From assembly GCA_964561475.1 (NCBI GenBank), contig CAZLPU010000022.1:1-64000 (forward strand): 64,000 nt of DNA, written 5' to 3'. Made by a program: the position numbers and the translations under genes. The stretch is from CAYUYV01 sp964561475 (GTDB taxonomy: Bacteria; Pseudomonadota; Alphaproteobacteria; JAJFIK01). Shown in pieces: positions 1-8,878 of this stretch; the stretch's first letter is position 1; each line of letters opens with the position of its first letter. Under the pieces are notes generated by a model. That model was not told where the DNA came from. It searched no databases and was given only the letters and a program-made list of their open reading frames with translations.

Positions 1-7
1 TGATTTT

Positions 8-55
8 GAGCGCTTTCCGGGCGGAAAACCGCACACACTTTTCCTGAAAGCGCTC
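8..55. repeat. Long inverted repeat left of the Nudix gene
   Basis: A perfect 10-bp inverted repeat (GAGCGCTTTC at 8-17, GAAAGCGCTC at 46-55) encloses a second small hairpin (GCGG-AAAA-CCGC, 21-32). It lies 3' of the Nudix gene. There is no T-run on either side, so it is not a classical terminator. The GAAAGCGCT half-sites resemble LacI-family operator halves, but the spacing is wide. Its role is unknown. Confidence 0.5.
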
Positions 56-78
56 TAGGCCTCATGACCCGGTTCCAT

Positions 79-516
79 TCAATCGTCAGCCTGGGTCTGA
101 CCGGTCAGTTTCAGTGCATTGCGCAGGCACGCATCGGTGATCTTCTCCACGCTGCGCAGCCGCTCCGGCGGGACACGGAACAACGCGCCTTCCGTGATCA
201 CCATGCCGGTCTCCGGCACATCCCGGGCACCGAAAACATAGACGGGGATTTTCAAGCCGCCTTCGAAGACATTGTAGTGGGTATCCAGAAGCTCAAGGGA
301 GTCCGGGTCCAGAGCAAGGCCTGTTTCCTCCAGGACCTCCCGCACCGCTCCCTGTCGCGGCTCCTCACCGGCTTGGCCGCCGCCGCCAAAGGTAGACACG
401 CAACCCGGGTGCACAATACCAGGAATATCGTCACGAAGTTGCAGCAATAGATCGCCGGACCGACCCCAGATGACAACACCGGCGTAGAACGGCGGCAGTT
501 CTTTTGGAACAGGCAT
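79..516 (-). CDS. Nudix hydrolase
   Basis: This is a predicted 145-residue pyrophosphohydrolase of the Nudix superfamily, which cleaves nucleoside diphosphates linked to another moiety. The complete Nudix box G-x5-E-x7-REVLEETGL is visible near residues 49-71, including the REXXEE metal-binding glutamates. The Nudix fold appears to fill the whole protein, and the substrate cannot be read from the sequence. I chose the ATG at 516. A TTG at 609 would add 31 residues with no domain content. No strong ribosome-binding site precedes either start, so the N-terminus is the weak point. The gene stands alone: it is divergent from the membrane-protein gene beginning at 795 and is followed by an inverted repeat. 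Confidence 0.88.
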   Translation of the reverse strand: MPVPKELPPFYAGVVIWGRSGDLLLQLRDDIPGIVHPGCVSTFGGGGQAGEEPRQGAVREVLEETGLALDPDSLELLDTHYNVFEGGLKIPVYVFGARDVPETGMVITEGALFRVPPERLRSVEKITDACLRNALKLTGQTQADD

Positions 517-679
517 GGGAGCCGTTTCGGATGTGGGCTCAAACACAGGGCAGATCTCCGGCGCAGCGACAGGGGACCTGACCCTACCGGCAGTCGCCCA
601 AGGGGGCAATCATCCGAAACAGATGCAGAAGACAAGCAGCCTCACACTGGTCAGTCCGTGTTTCACTCCGCACCACCCA

Positions 680-740
680 ATGCCACTTCGGGCGCCCCAA
701 ATTCCACTCTGGACGCCCCGATTCCACTCTGGAATAAAGA
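680..740. repeat. Three tandem ~20-bp repeats in a divergent leader
   Basis: Three head-to-tail units of about 20 bp occur here. The clearest shared part is ATTCCACTCTGGA, at 701-713 and 721-733; the first unit (680-700) is degenerate. They lie in the 278-bp gap between the divergent Nudix and membrane-protein genes, 55 bp before the latter. They could be regulator-binding repeats or simply slippage products. Confidence 0.6.
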
Positions 741-794
741 AGAGCATTCGGCACACTGTTCCCGGTTTTCATGCACTCATTTTAGGCCGTCCCC

Positions 795-1769
795 ATGGAT
801 CCGCTGATTTTCTATGCCGTGACCATCCTGGTGATTCTGGGCAAGTTTGCCGATTACATTGTGCGCCAGCGGGTCGACACCGATGATGGCCAGGGCCGCG
901 CACGCCTCCCGATCCCGCCAGACCGGTATTCCACTGAGGACATCCGCCGGACCCGCCCCCAGGGGCACTTCCGCTACCAGGCCCTGGTGCGCACGGAAGG
1001 TGTGTTTGAACGGATTTTCGGCGGCCGTTTCGTCAAGGGATTGTCCGGCTACGGCCATGTGGTTTTGATCAGCGCCTTTTTTGTTCAGGGCACCTTCATA
1101 TTCTCGACCTTCTTTTTCAGCGACGCCATCTGGAACCATCAGAGCATCCACTTTCTCGCCATGTGGGTGGTGGCGGGCCTCCTCGGCCTCGTGATTGCCA
1201 ATTGCGCCTTCGATGTGTTGTCGATTTTCCTGACGCGCTTTCTGCTGCGCCGGGCGATTGCCCTGCGGAGCACGCGCCACGCCACCCTCGGAACCTGGTA
1301 CAAGGACCCGCTGCTTCTGTTCGTGGGCGGCCTGCCCGGCGTGATCCTGATCTATTACATCCTCGTCTACAGTACCATGAATCTGTCCTTCTCGTTCATC
1401 ATTACCCTGAGGGGCTTCGCGACGGGCTATTTCGACGGGATCACCGATGTGGCCCTCACCCAATGGAGCATCTTCACCCACGATTCGATCATTCGTTTTC
1501 TGGATCCGTGGACGGAGGGAAGCCGCCTGGGGGTGGCGGGCATGAACGCCATCTATTTCTGCATCACGCCCCTTCTGCCCCCACTCCTGGCCCTGAGCGC
1601 GGTGGGCGTCGGCGTGATCATGGATAGTGCCGAGGATTTGACTCAGGGCGGGGTCAGCCGGCGGATGGAGGTATTTTCCGACCGGTGCGGCCCCGTCTTT
1701 GCCATTATCGCATCGGGCCTCGCCATCACCGGATCGGCCGCCGCAGCACTTATCGCGATCATCAAATGA
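795..1769 (+). CDS. Polytopic membrane protein of unknown function
   Basis: I do not recognise this 324-residue protein. It has about six hydrophobic stretches long enough to span the membrane, near residues 3-20, 88-108, 118-145, 175-196, 250-275 and 302-323. A soluble, charged stretch of about 60 residues follows the first segment. No catalytic motif or metal-binding signature is visible. The stop codon lies 11 bp before the start of a membrane-anchored cytochrome c gene, so the two are probably co-transcribed and may act together, for example as a redox or respiratory accessory pair. That link is inferred from position only. The ATG at 795 has no good Shine-Dalgarno sequence. Confidence 0.75.
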   Translation: MDPLIFYAVTILVILGKFADYIVRQRVDTDDGQGRARLPIPPDRYSTEDIRRTRPQGHFRYQALVRTEGVFERIFGGRFVKGLSGYGHVVLISAFFVQGTFIFSTFFFSDAIWNHQSIHFLAMWVVAGLLGLVIANCAFDVLSIFLTRFLLRRAIALRSTRHATLGTWYKDPLLLFVGGLPGVILIYYILVYSTMNLSFSFIITLRGFATGYFDGITDVALTQWSIFTHDSIIRFLDPWTEGSRLGVAGMNAIYFCITPLLPPLLALSAVGVGVIMDSAEDLTQGGVSRRMEVFSDRCGPVFAIIASGLAITGSAAAALIAIIK

Positions 1770-1780
1770 GGGGGAGCCCG

Positions 1781-2632
1781 ATGGACAAGACCGGGCATGA
1801 TGCGGGCAACGCACCCTCCGGCTCCGGAGAAGCGGCGAACACCTTGGACCACCCTGGAGCGTCTGAAAGGCCCGACGCTTCGGCCCATCAGGACTCCGAC
1901 CGCAAGATATGGCGTATCCTGCTGATCGCCAATGCATGGCTGCTCTGGCTCTTTCTGCTCATGGATGCACGCGCCTCCCTCATGTCCGGCAAGCGCCATA
2001 CCCATATCATCGATCCCCCTCCGGCTCCGGAGCAATTGACCGCCGAAAACCTGGAAGACATCCGCCGCTCCCGGGTTGCCACCGGCCGCACGGCCTTTGT
2101 GAAATGCCGGGTCTGCCATAATCTGAATGCCGAACCGCGCACATACGGCCCGCCCTTGGGATGCATCCTGGGCCAGACCATTGCCCGGTCCGCCGTGGAT
2201 TACCACTACTCCAAGCCCCTCAAGGAACAAGGCGCGGCGGACAGGATCTGGAACCTGACCGCCCTCCATGATTTCATCAGCAGTCCGAAGGCTTTTGCGC
2301 CCGGCACCAGAATGCCCTTCCAAGGGCTGGAAGGCCAGGAAGACGATATCAATGCCATCATCCATTATCTCGCCTGGACCTGCCATCCGCCGGAAAGCGT
2401 CGTGCCCAGAACCCGGGTGATCCGCCATGTTCCAGGCTCTGATCCCCGTACGGACAGCCAGTGCAAGGCTCTGACATCCCAGGAGGTCGCGGCCCTGGAC
2501 GAGCCGGCGGCGGCGGACCATTACATTCTCCCCCATTCCCCCATGATCGATTTCTGCAAGGAGCGTGCTCCCAACCATCTGGAGCCGGAGCCCATCCATG
2601 GAGCATTGCCGCAAGGGCGCCAGGCGGGATAG
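1781..2632 (+). CDS. Membrane-anchored class I cytochrome c
   Basis: This is a 283-residue c-type cytochrome tethered by one N-terminal membrane segment (residues 44-62, in-to-out), with the haem domain on the periplasmic side. The haem-attachment motif CRVCH (Cys109, Cys112, His113) and the Met axial ligand in GTRMPF (Met178) are at the spacing expected for mitochondrial/c2-type cytochromes. The surrounding YGPPLG and SSPKAFAPG patterns also fit. About 80 residues follow the haem domain and contain two extra cysteines; I do not recognise this tail. I chose the ATG at 1781 because GGGGGAG precedes it at 1770-1776. It probably shuttles electrons for an unknown partner; the upstream membrane protein is the obvious candidate. 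Confidence 0.9.
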   Translation: MDKTGHDAGNAPSGSGEAANTLDHPGASERPDASAHQDSDRKIWRILLIANAWLLWLFLLMDARASLMSGKRHTHIIDPPPAPEQLTAENLEDIRRSRVATGRTAFVKCRVCHNLNAEPRTYGPPLGCILGQTIARSAVDYHYSKPLKEQGAADRIWNLTALHDFISSPKAFAPGTRMPFQGLEGQEDDINAIIHYLAWTCHPPESVVPRTRVIRHVPGSDPRTDSQCKALTSQEVAALDEPAAADHYILPHSPMIDFCKERAPNHLEPEPIHGALPQGRQAG

Positions 2633-2772
2633 GCTCCTGGTGGATGCCCATTCCGCTCGAGCCGAAACTGCTCAAGACCGCGCCGGTTGAACCCAGTGCG
2701 CTCGAAGCCATAACGCGCCGCAAGAAACGCCGTGAAACAGGGGGCATGCCTCAAACAGGGAGATCGTCCACC

Positions 2773-3885
2773 ATGCGCAAATCCTTCATTCAACTGGCCA
2801 AGGGGCGGTTTCCCCGGCAAGCCCATGCGGATCTGGACGGGCTGAAGGATGACGAGATCAGCCGCCTCGGATTTGCGGGCCGGTCCGCCCAGCTCTACCG
2901 GCGCAATGACCCGACCCTGGCCCGGGCGGGCGGCTCGCTGCGCAATCGGGTGGTCTTTTCCAACAAACTGACACCCACCGATGCCACGGATCCCCGGGGC
3001 GCGCCTCTGCTGGTCCTGTGGAACGAGGATTGCCGGATTTATCTGAGCAAGCGCGCGAGCACGCCACCCTTTTTCGAGCGTAACGTGAACGGTGATCTGC
3101 TGTTTTTCGTCCACAAGGGCACCGGTGTCTTCGAGACCGAATTCGGCCCCTTGCGCTACCGGCCCGGCGATTATGTGGGCATTCCGAAATGCGCCAATTA
3201 CCGGCTCAACCCGGATGGTCCTGACAATGAGTTCTTCATTGTTCAGAGCACCGGCAACATGGAGATCCCGGATTTCGGTGTCTTCGGCCGTCAGGCCCCC
3301 CTTGACGTCACCCTGATCGAGGTACCTGACCCTCAGCCCCAGGACGGACCCGGCGCCGGACCCGATGGGGAATGGGAAATCCGCGTCACCCATGGCACGG
3401 AAACCTCGTCCTTCTATCAGGACTTTCACCCCTGTGACGTGGAGGGCTGGAAAGGGGACCTCTTCCCCTTCCGCTTCAACATGGACGACTGGAATGTCAT
3501 TCTGTCCGACGGCATCCACCTTCCGCCGACGGTACATCAATTCATGGAAGCGCCGGGCCTGTGCTTTGTCCATTTCCTGCCCCGGAGCGCCGAGACCCGG
3601 GAAGGCGCGGAACGGGTGCCCTGGTACCATCGCAATGCGGATTATGACGAGGTCACCTTCATCCATGGCGGCAGCTTTTTCGGCGCGCCCATGCCCGAGG
3701 GGCTGATCATGCATACCCCCCAAGGTGTCCATCACGGCGTGCAGGAAACCGTGCGCCAATATGTGCGCGATAGCTGGGAGCCCCAGACCCGGCTGGAGTG
3801 GAAGATCTACGCCATCGACGTGGCCAGACCCCTGACCGTGGCGCCGGACCTGAAGGCCTTCGACCGGGACGAAACCGGACGCTGA
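2773..3885 (+). CDS. Homogentisate 1,2-dioxygenase-like cupin protein
   Basis: This 370-residue protein resembles homogentisate 1,2-dioxygenase, the Fe(II) enzyme that opens the homogentisate ring in tyrosine/phenylalanine catabolism. The N-terminal half holds a cupin stretch like the family's (GDLLFFVHKGTG...FGPLRYRPGDYV, residues 108-135). The C-terminal half has a WYHRN segment (His286) with Asp292/Glu293 and then TPQGVHHG (His320/His321). These match in order the His-Glu-His iron ligands of true HGDs, but the Glu spacing is shifted by one residue. Bacterial HmgA is usually about 380-440 residues, so this is slightly short. No fumarylacetoacetase or isomerase gene is adjacent, so the substrate may be a different aromatic. 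ATG 2773 is preferred (AGGGAGA about 11 nt upstream); ATG 2746 is an alternative. Confidence 0.75.
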   Translation: MRKSFIQLAKGRFPRQAHADLDGLKDDEISRLGFAGRSAQLYRRNDPTLARAGGSLRNRVVFSNKLTPTDATDPRGAPLLVLWNEDCRIYLSKRASTPPFFERNVNGDLLFFVHKGTGVFETEFGPLRYRPGDYVGIPKCANYRLNPDGPDNEFFIVQSTGNMEIPDFGVFGRQAPLDVTLIEVPDPQPQDGPGAGPDGEWEIRVTHGTETSSFYQDFHPCDVEGWKGDLFPFRFNMDDWNVILSDGIHLPPTVHQFMEAPGLCFVHFLPRSAETREGAERVPWYHRNADYDEVTFIHGGSFFGAPMPEGLIMHTPQGVHHGVQETVRQYVRDSWEPQTRLEWKIYAIDVARPLTVAPDLKAFDRDETGR

Positions 3886-3963
3886 CCGTCGCAGAGCAAC
3901 GATCGGCGACCCCCAAAGCCCGCCGGGCACCGCTTTAGAAGAACAATACGAGGCACAGTGATT

Positions 3964-5136
3964 ATGACCGCCCATGGAATCGTCAGAGAACCCTACGGCA
4001 TCGTCTTCCAGGAAGAGGCTGCCTTCAAGGACGTGTACGGAGGAGAGACCGGTGTCGTCTTCCTGGAGTGCCTGCGCATCCGCCCCAGGGACAGGGAGTC
4101 GAAAACCGCCATCGTCTTCAGCCATCCCACCGGGCGGGGGGCATGGTTGCCCATCTGCACGGCCCTGGCCCGGGCTGGCCTTCATGTGGTGTTCGTTGGT
4201 ACACGGTATGCAGGCTCGGACAATGCCCTGATCATGGAGAAATGTGCGGTGGACCTGGGCCAGGGCATCGCCGATATGAAAAAGCGCTTCGGCTACGAAC
4301 GCATTGTGCTCGGGGGCTGGAGCGGCGGAGGGTCTTTGTCCCTTTTCTATCAGGAACAGGCGCTCTATCCGTCCGTGACCGCCACACCAGCCGGAGACGG
4401 CCCGGATCTGACCCGGCAGACCCTGCCCCCTGCCGATGCCATCCTCCTACTCGCCGCCCATGTGAGCCGGGCGGTGACCCTTACGGAATGGCTGGATGCA
4501 TCCATCATTGACGAGGCCGATCCCTTCAACCGGGACATGGATCTCGACCTCTACGATCCCCTGAACCCCAATCAGCCGCCCTACACACCCGAATTCCTGG
4601 AGACCTACCGGGCCGCCCAGATATTGCGCAATGACAAGATCACCGCCTGGGCCGAGGACATGCTCGAAGAACGAGTCCGTACGGACGGTCCGGGGGCGGA
4701 ATTCGGTTTCGTGGTCCACGGCACCATGGCCGCTCCGGTCTGGCTCGACCCCACCGTGGACCCCAGCGACCGGCAACCGGGCATCTGTTATCTGGGCGAT
4801 CCCAAGACCGTGAACATGGGGCCCGTCGGCCTGGCACGGTTCACGACCCTGCGCAGCTGGCTCTCCCAATGGAGCCACGAACGCTCCAACGCCAACGGGC
4901 TGAAGAACGCGCCCCACACGGATGTTCCGGCCCTTGTGGTCAGCAATTCGGCGGACACCGCCTGCACCCCGAGCCACGCCCTGCGCCTCTTCGAGGCCCT
5001 GAACACCCGGGACAAGTCACTGGTCCAGATCCAGGGCGCAACCCATTATTATGCAGGTCAGCCGGAGCATCTGGCCCAATGCGTGGCCACCGTGGCTCAA
5101 TGGCTCACGGACCGGGGCCTGGAGACGGTCTCCTGA
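3964..5136 (+). CDS. Alpha/beta hydrolase
   Basis: This is a cytoplasmic alpha/beta-hydrolase-fold protein of about 390 residues. The nucleophile elbow GGWSGGG places the catalytic serine near residue 120. The late SNSADTACTPSHA and GATHYY segments supply plausible catalytic Asp and His. An oxyanion-type HPTGRG stretch lies near residue 54. No signal peptide is present. The gene starts 78 bp after the homogentisate-dioxygenase-like gene on the same strand, so the two may form a small catabolic operon in which the hydrolase acts on an ester or ring-fission product; this is inferred. A GTG at 3958 (GAGG 5 nt upstream) is an alternative start two codons earlier. A region of about 100 residues before the Asp/His carries an insertion or cap domain. 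Confidence 0.8.
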   Translation: MTAHGIVREPYGIVFQEEAAFKDVYGGETGVVFLECLRIRPRDRESKTAIVFSHPTGRGAWLPICTALARAGLHVVFVGTRYAGSDNALIMEKCAVDLGQGIADMKKRFGYERIVLGGWSGGGSLSLFYQEQALYPSVTATPAGDGPDLTRQTLPPADAILLLAAHVSRAVTLTEWLDASIIDEADPFNRDMDLDLYDPLNPNQPPYTPEFLETYRAAQILRNDKITAWAEDMLEERVRTDGPGAEFGFVVHGTMAAPVWLDPTVDPSDRQPGICYLGDPKTVNMGPVGLARFTTLRSWLSQWSHERSNANGLKNAPHTDVPALVVSNSADTACTPSHALRLFEALNTRDKSLVQIQGATHYYAGQPEHLAQCVATVAQWLTDRGLETVS

Positions 5137-5174
5137 CGGAGTATCGTGGCACTTCAGGGAACATGACGGGCAAC

Positions 5175-6152
5175 TCAGTCCCGCAGGGGTTCCCAGTAGA
5201 CTTCACCGGTGGTGCGTCGGCCCTCCGCTTCCCAGGCCGTCCAAGGACCCGGTGCGGCGGCGGGCTTCATGCACCCCTTGACCGCATAGAATAGATCCAC
5301 CGTCCAGCCGCCGATGGTGCCTTCCTTGGGCACACCCAGAAATTCCGCATCGGCATAATCGCCCTGGAACGTGACTCGGACCAGGTCCGGATGCATGTAA
5401 AGCGCAGGGTCAGGCTCGAAGGGTGGCAGGAAGGTTTCATCCACCCACTTGGCCCCGGCTGATGCGCCCATGGCCTCCGTCAGACCCGGACAGTCCGTGC
5501 TGGTTGTTTCGAGCCAGGGCGGGCTTTCCGCGCTCAGTGCCGCCGCCATGGCCTTACCGGCGGGGGTCTCCTTGGGCATGTCTTCCAAATGGCGGGTCAG
5601 ACTTTTTCTCAAGGCAAAACCGGCCCCCCGCCAGGGACCTTCCGTGTCCAGAGCTGGGGCCGCCACCATGCGTGCGGTCCAGGTTTCGCCGCAGATCATC
5701 TTGAAGACCCCGTCGTTCTCACGACAATCCCCCCTGATGCCCATGGCCCAGACCGGATTGACGCCCACATCCAGGCTGTTCCAGCCATGATAGGTCACCC
5801 GGATTTCCATCCGCCTCTGGCCATACATGGGATCCCGGTCATAGGCCGAGCCTCGGTCGGGAAAATAAAAGCGCGGATCGAACGCCAGACGCAGATAGGC
5901 CTCATCGATGGTCTCCCCGCCCGGCTCCCTCTCCCGGCTTTCCGGGTCGGCGAGGGATGGCGACGGCTCCCCGGTATCCAGGTCCCCTTCGTCCTTGGAT
6001 GATCCTGGTACGGACAGGGGCATCACAACCACGTCCCGCCCGGTCGCACCCTCATCTTCGATGGCACCCCCCGCCATGACTGGTATCGTCAGCATGGCTA
6101 ACGCAGTTGTCAGGATACATCCTGATCCGATTACGCCATCTGCGTCGATCAT
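5175..6152 (-). CDS. Exported protein of unknown function (third gene of SPFH operon)
   Basis: I do not recognise this 325-residue protein. The N-terminus has a hydrophobic core (about residues 8-27, ending in AGGA) that looks like a signal peptide. An acidic, Pro/Ser-rich linker follows to about residue 75, then a mixed alpha/beta-looking domain containing six cysteines, suggesting a disulphide-bonded periplasmic protein. The start at 6152 is well supported by AGGAGGGAC. It begins 28 bp after the stop of the SPFH/band-7 gene and is the last gene of a three-gene minus-strand operon. No catalytic motif is seen. Association with the SPFH protein is inferred only from gene order. Confidence 0.75.
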   Translation of the reverse strand: MIDADGVIGSGCILTTALAMLTIPVMAGGAIEDEGATGRDVVVMPLSVPGSSKDEGDLDTGEPSPSLADPESREREPGGETIDEAYLRLAFDPRFYFPDRGSAYDRDPMYGQRRMEIRVTYHGWNSLDVGVNPVWAMGIRGDCRENDGVFKMICGETWTARMVAAPALDTEGPWRGAGFALRKSLTRHLEDMPKETPAGKAMAAALSAESPPWLETTSTDCPGLTEAMGASAGAKWVDETFLPPFEPDPALYMHPDLVRVTFQGDYADAEFLGVPKEGTIGGWTVDLFYAVKGCMKPAAAPGPWTAWEAEGRRTTGEVYWEPLRD

Positions 6153-6180
6153 CCTGGTGTCCCTCCTGATCCATTCGGTA

Positions 6181-7137
6181 TCATGGTTGGGTCGGGTCTT
6201 GAGCGGGCGTGGTGCCGTCTCGGGCGGTCATGCGGAAAGCCGCTGCGAGTTTGGCCAGATCCTGCATGGCGCTTTCGCCGGAACCGTTCAGCAGAATGAC
6301 ATTGCCTTCAGCCTGGGCCGCGTCCCGGATCGTGTCCCAATGATTGGTCATCATCAGCATGGCAAGGATCGTTTCCTCAGAGACATCGGGCATGACATGC
6401 TTGAGGTTCTCCATGGCATCCCGGTAGCCATTGGCGATAGCCAGCCTTTGCTGGGCAATGCCTTCCCCCTGAAGCTGCTTGCTCTCCTTCTCGGCCAGGG
6501 CAATCCCCACACGGCGAATGCGCTCCGCCTCCGCCAGATTCCGGGCCGCTTCCTGCTCCCGGCGCGCGGCAATCACCCGATTGAAGGCCCTTTGAACCTC
6601 CTCCGAGGGCTGGGGCTGATCCACCAGCACATTTACGATGTCGTATCCATAGGCGGCGAGGCGTTCTCCCAGTTCCTGCTTGACCGCAAGCTCGACGGCG
6701 AGTTTCGCCGTATACAGATCCTCAAGGGAAGACTTGGCACCCTCCGCACGCACCACATTCAGGACGAAGCTGGTGATTTGCCCTTCCGGATCCTCAAGTT
6801 CGTAGAAAGCTTCCTTCACCCGGTCAGGACGCACCCGAAACTGAACGGCCACGGGGAAATCTACGAACGCATTATCGGCCGTCTTGACGGAAACTGTATG
6901 GCGCAGTTCCCGCAGGCGCATGGACATGCGCCGCCCGCTGGGCATGCGCGCCTCAACCGAGACCGGCCAGGGAAACTTGAATCGGAGGCCTGCCGGCTTC
7001 ACATCGGCGAAGCGGCCGAAAATCTCCGTAACCGCCACGGTCTGTTGTCCGACCACCATGATCATCGAATTCAAAACCAGCAGCCCAATAATGATCAAGA
7101 TGATGATTAAGGTAACCGATCCACCATCTGCGCCCAT
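6181..7137 (-). CDS. SPFH/band-7 (stomatin-like) membrane protein
   Basis: This 318-residue protein has one N-terminal membrane segment (about residues 8-30), then a band-7 domain starting at GQQTVAVTEIFGRF and including the GLRFKFPWP stretch typical of HflK/HflC and stomatin proteins. A long charged heptad-rich helix follows (about residues 185-255, with repeated AAR/EAERIRR patterns). Such proteins oligomerise into membrane microdomains or cages that organise proteases and transporters. The protein resembles HflC/HflK in its domain order, but no paired HflK/HflC partner and no FtsH is present. Instead it is flanked by two unrecognised exported proteins. The start at 7137 is fixed by AGGGAGGGAAGC immediately upstream. 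It is middle gene of a three-gene operon (gap 43 bp upstream, 28 bp downstream). Confidence 0.9.
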   Translation of the reverse strand: MGADGGSVTLIIILIIIGLLVLNSMIMVVGQQTVAVTEIFGRFADVKPAGLRFKFPWPVSVEARMPSGRRMSMRLRELRHTVSVKTADNAFVDFPVAVQFRVRPDRVKEAFYELEDPEGQITSFVLNVVRAEGAKSSLEDLYTAKLAVELAVKQELGERLAAYGYDIVNVLVDQPQPSEEVQRAFNRVIAARREQEAARNLAEAERIRRVGIALAEKESKQLQGEGIAQQRLAIANGYRDAMENLKHVMPDVSEETILAMLMMTNHWDTIRDAAQAEGNVILLNGSGESAMQDLAKLAAAFRMTARDGTTPAQDPTQP

Positions 7138-7180
7138 GCTTCCCTCCCTGAGAATGAGATCCGTTTCAATGGCACACGGA

Positions 7181-8347
7181 TCAGAATGTGCCGCCACCCC
7201 GATTGACGAAATAGATGTAAGCGCGCCCGCGATTGGCCCGCTGCTCGACGATATCCGTCGTCCCGAGGCCGCCTTTACCGTCTGCGGACAGTTTCACCAT
7301 CACCCAGTTGTGGGGCCGGGTTTCCTCTCCCGGTTCCACCATGGCCCAGAGGTGCAGGGTCACAGGCCGGCGCCACCGCGCCGCGATCCCGGGAGCCAGC
7401 CATAAAACATCCTCCAGAACCGGCATTTCCCATTTCTGGGCGGTGTGGACATGCTCCAAATGGCCGAGAAGCCCTCTCACCTGGTCACGCTCGAACTGGG
7501 CGTCGTGGAATCGTTGGGTACCGGGCTTGTCCTGTGTGGTCCTGTACTCCCACAACACCCTTTTCGGACGAACCCACGGCTCTGAGACAGGGCCGCCCGG
7601 TTGCTCAGCACAGGCATGACTGTCTATGATCTGCCACACCGCAGCCCCATTGGCGTGGGAAGGGCCTTCCGGGATAATGTCCTTGACCCGCATCTGGCCC
7701 GTCTTCCGCTCCCCAATGGAGAGGGTTGGGTCGCCCAGTCGGGTTTCGGTGTAGCCCACCGAAGTGGCCGCCAGCATCTCGGCTTTCACGATCCGGTCAC
7801 TGACCGTATTCGTCCGGCGTTGACATGCAAGGCTGATGTCCCCGGCCTGCCGGCGCTGCCAGAGACGATTGAGCTGTTCCTTGACGGCAAAGGGCACCGT
7901 CGGCCAGAGCTTCATGACCCAGTCGCCGCTTTGCTTTTCCGCCAGGGTGTATTTGGGTCCGTCCCCATGCAGACCTTCCGGCTTCAGCCCACGGGGCCGA
8001 TAGGCGAGGCGATAGGTCAGCGCCCGTTCAAAGGCCCTGTCCCCGACATGCTCCCCATAGGTCAGTTCCTCCATGGGATCTGATCCGGGTTCTTCCTCCG
8101 GCGGCGGTGTCTTGGCCGTCTTGGTGTCATCGGCGGTCTTGAGGGGCGGCTCGGCGCTCTGGGCCGAAGCCGGGGATTTGAGGGCCGGTTGTTTTTGGGC
8201 CGGTTGCTTTTGGGCTGGTTGCTTCTGGGCCTGGGCCTGGGCCTGTTCGGCGGGCCAGAACCCTGCACCGATCCCCACACTTATCCCCACACCTATCATT
8301 GCCAGGACAAGAGCGGCCCTCGCCGAATGCGCACCATTTCCAGTCAT
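7181..8347 (-). CDS. Exported protein with Gln/Pro/Ala repeats (first gene of SPFH operon)
   Basis: I do not recognise this 388-residue protein. It begins with a clear signal peptide (hydrophobic residues 10-30, likely cleavage after an AQA). A short low-complexity tract follows, in which QKQPA is repeated three times, then an acidic/Pro linker to about residue 90 and a globular region with two cysteines. The C-terminal part has several tryptophans and ends in a Gly-rich tail. It is the promoter-proximal gene of the operon with the SPFH protein (43-bp gap). GAGG lies 10 nt before the ATG. The third gene of the operon is also exported, but I see no convincing sequence relationship between the two. 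A periplasmic partner of the SPFH assembly is a guess. Confidence 0.75.
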   Translation of the reverse strand: MTGNGAHSARAALVLAMIGVGISVGIGAGFWPAEQAQAQAQKQPAQKQPAQKQPALKSPASAQSAEPPLKTADDTKTAKTPPPEEEPGSDPMEELTYGEHVGDRAFERALTYRLAYRPRGLKPEGLHGDGPKYTLAEKQSGDWVMKLWPTVPFAVKEQLNRLWQRRQAGDISLACQRRTNTVSDRIVKAEMLAATSVGYTETRLGDPTLSIGERKTGQMRVKDIIPEGPSHANGAAVWQIIDSHACAEQPGGPVSEPWVRPKRVLWEYRTTQDKPGTQRFHDAQFERDQVRGLLGHLEHVHTAQKWEMPVLEDVLWLAPGIAARWRRPVTLHLWAMVEPGEETRPHNWVMVKLSADGKGGLGTTDIVEQRANRGRAYIYFVNRGGGTF

Positions 8348-8878
8348 TCTCCATACCTCGCCTGTTCCCGTCCGCCGGCCCTCCGCCGAAAACGGAGCAT
8401 CCCATCACAACGCTTTGCGACCCGTCCCACCGTTCCTCGCTGTCAAAGCACGTCTGCCCCGGTTCCAGGGCCGGGAGTGCCCCTTTGCGTGTGCACTCAC
8501 CATAGCAGAACAACCGGAGCGCCGGGCAAACAATCCCACCCAAGGTCCAGCCGAAGACAAGATCAGCCGCCCCCAATGCCTCCAAGGATTCCCGCTCAGC
8601 CGGAGCCCATGACAAGACTGTCACTCCCCGGTTGGCGGCGCACATCGGCAAAAACACGGGTTCACGGATGGTTCAACAGGGCGGATTTCGCTGTGAACAG
8701 TCACCGGAAGACCGGTGAGAGCCTGTAAAGCCCGGATTTGCCGGACCTTTTCGATACGCGAGCAATTACGGCTCAGCGTTCTATTAAATGGTGTTCAAAA
8801 GCGGCGGGGAATTTTGCGATGTCCGCCGCGAAAACCTCCCCAAATGCAGGTCAACGCGACGCCACACAGGAGGTTGTT
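8348..8878. other. Intergenic region between divergent genes
   Basis: This 531-bp gap separates the SPFH operon (minus) from a small secreted protein (plus) and must contain both promoters. Reading frames here have no ribosome-binding sites or recognisable products. No tRNA, terminator or repeat is apparent. An AT-richer stretch near 8755-8800 is the likeliest promoter area for the plus-strand gene. Confidence 0.4.
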
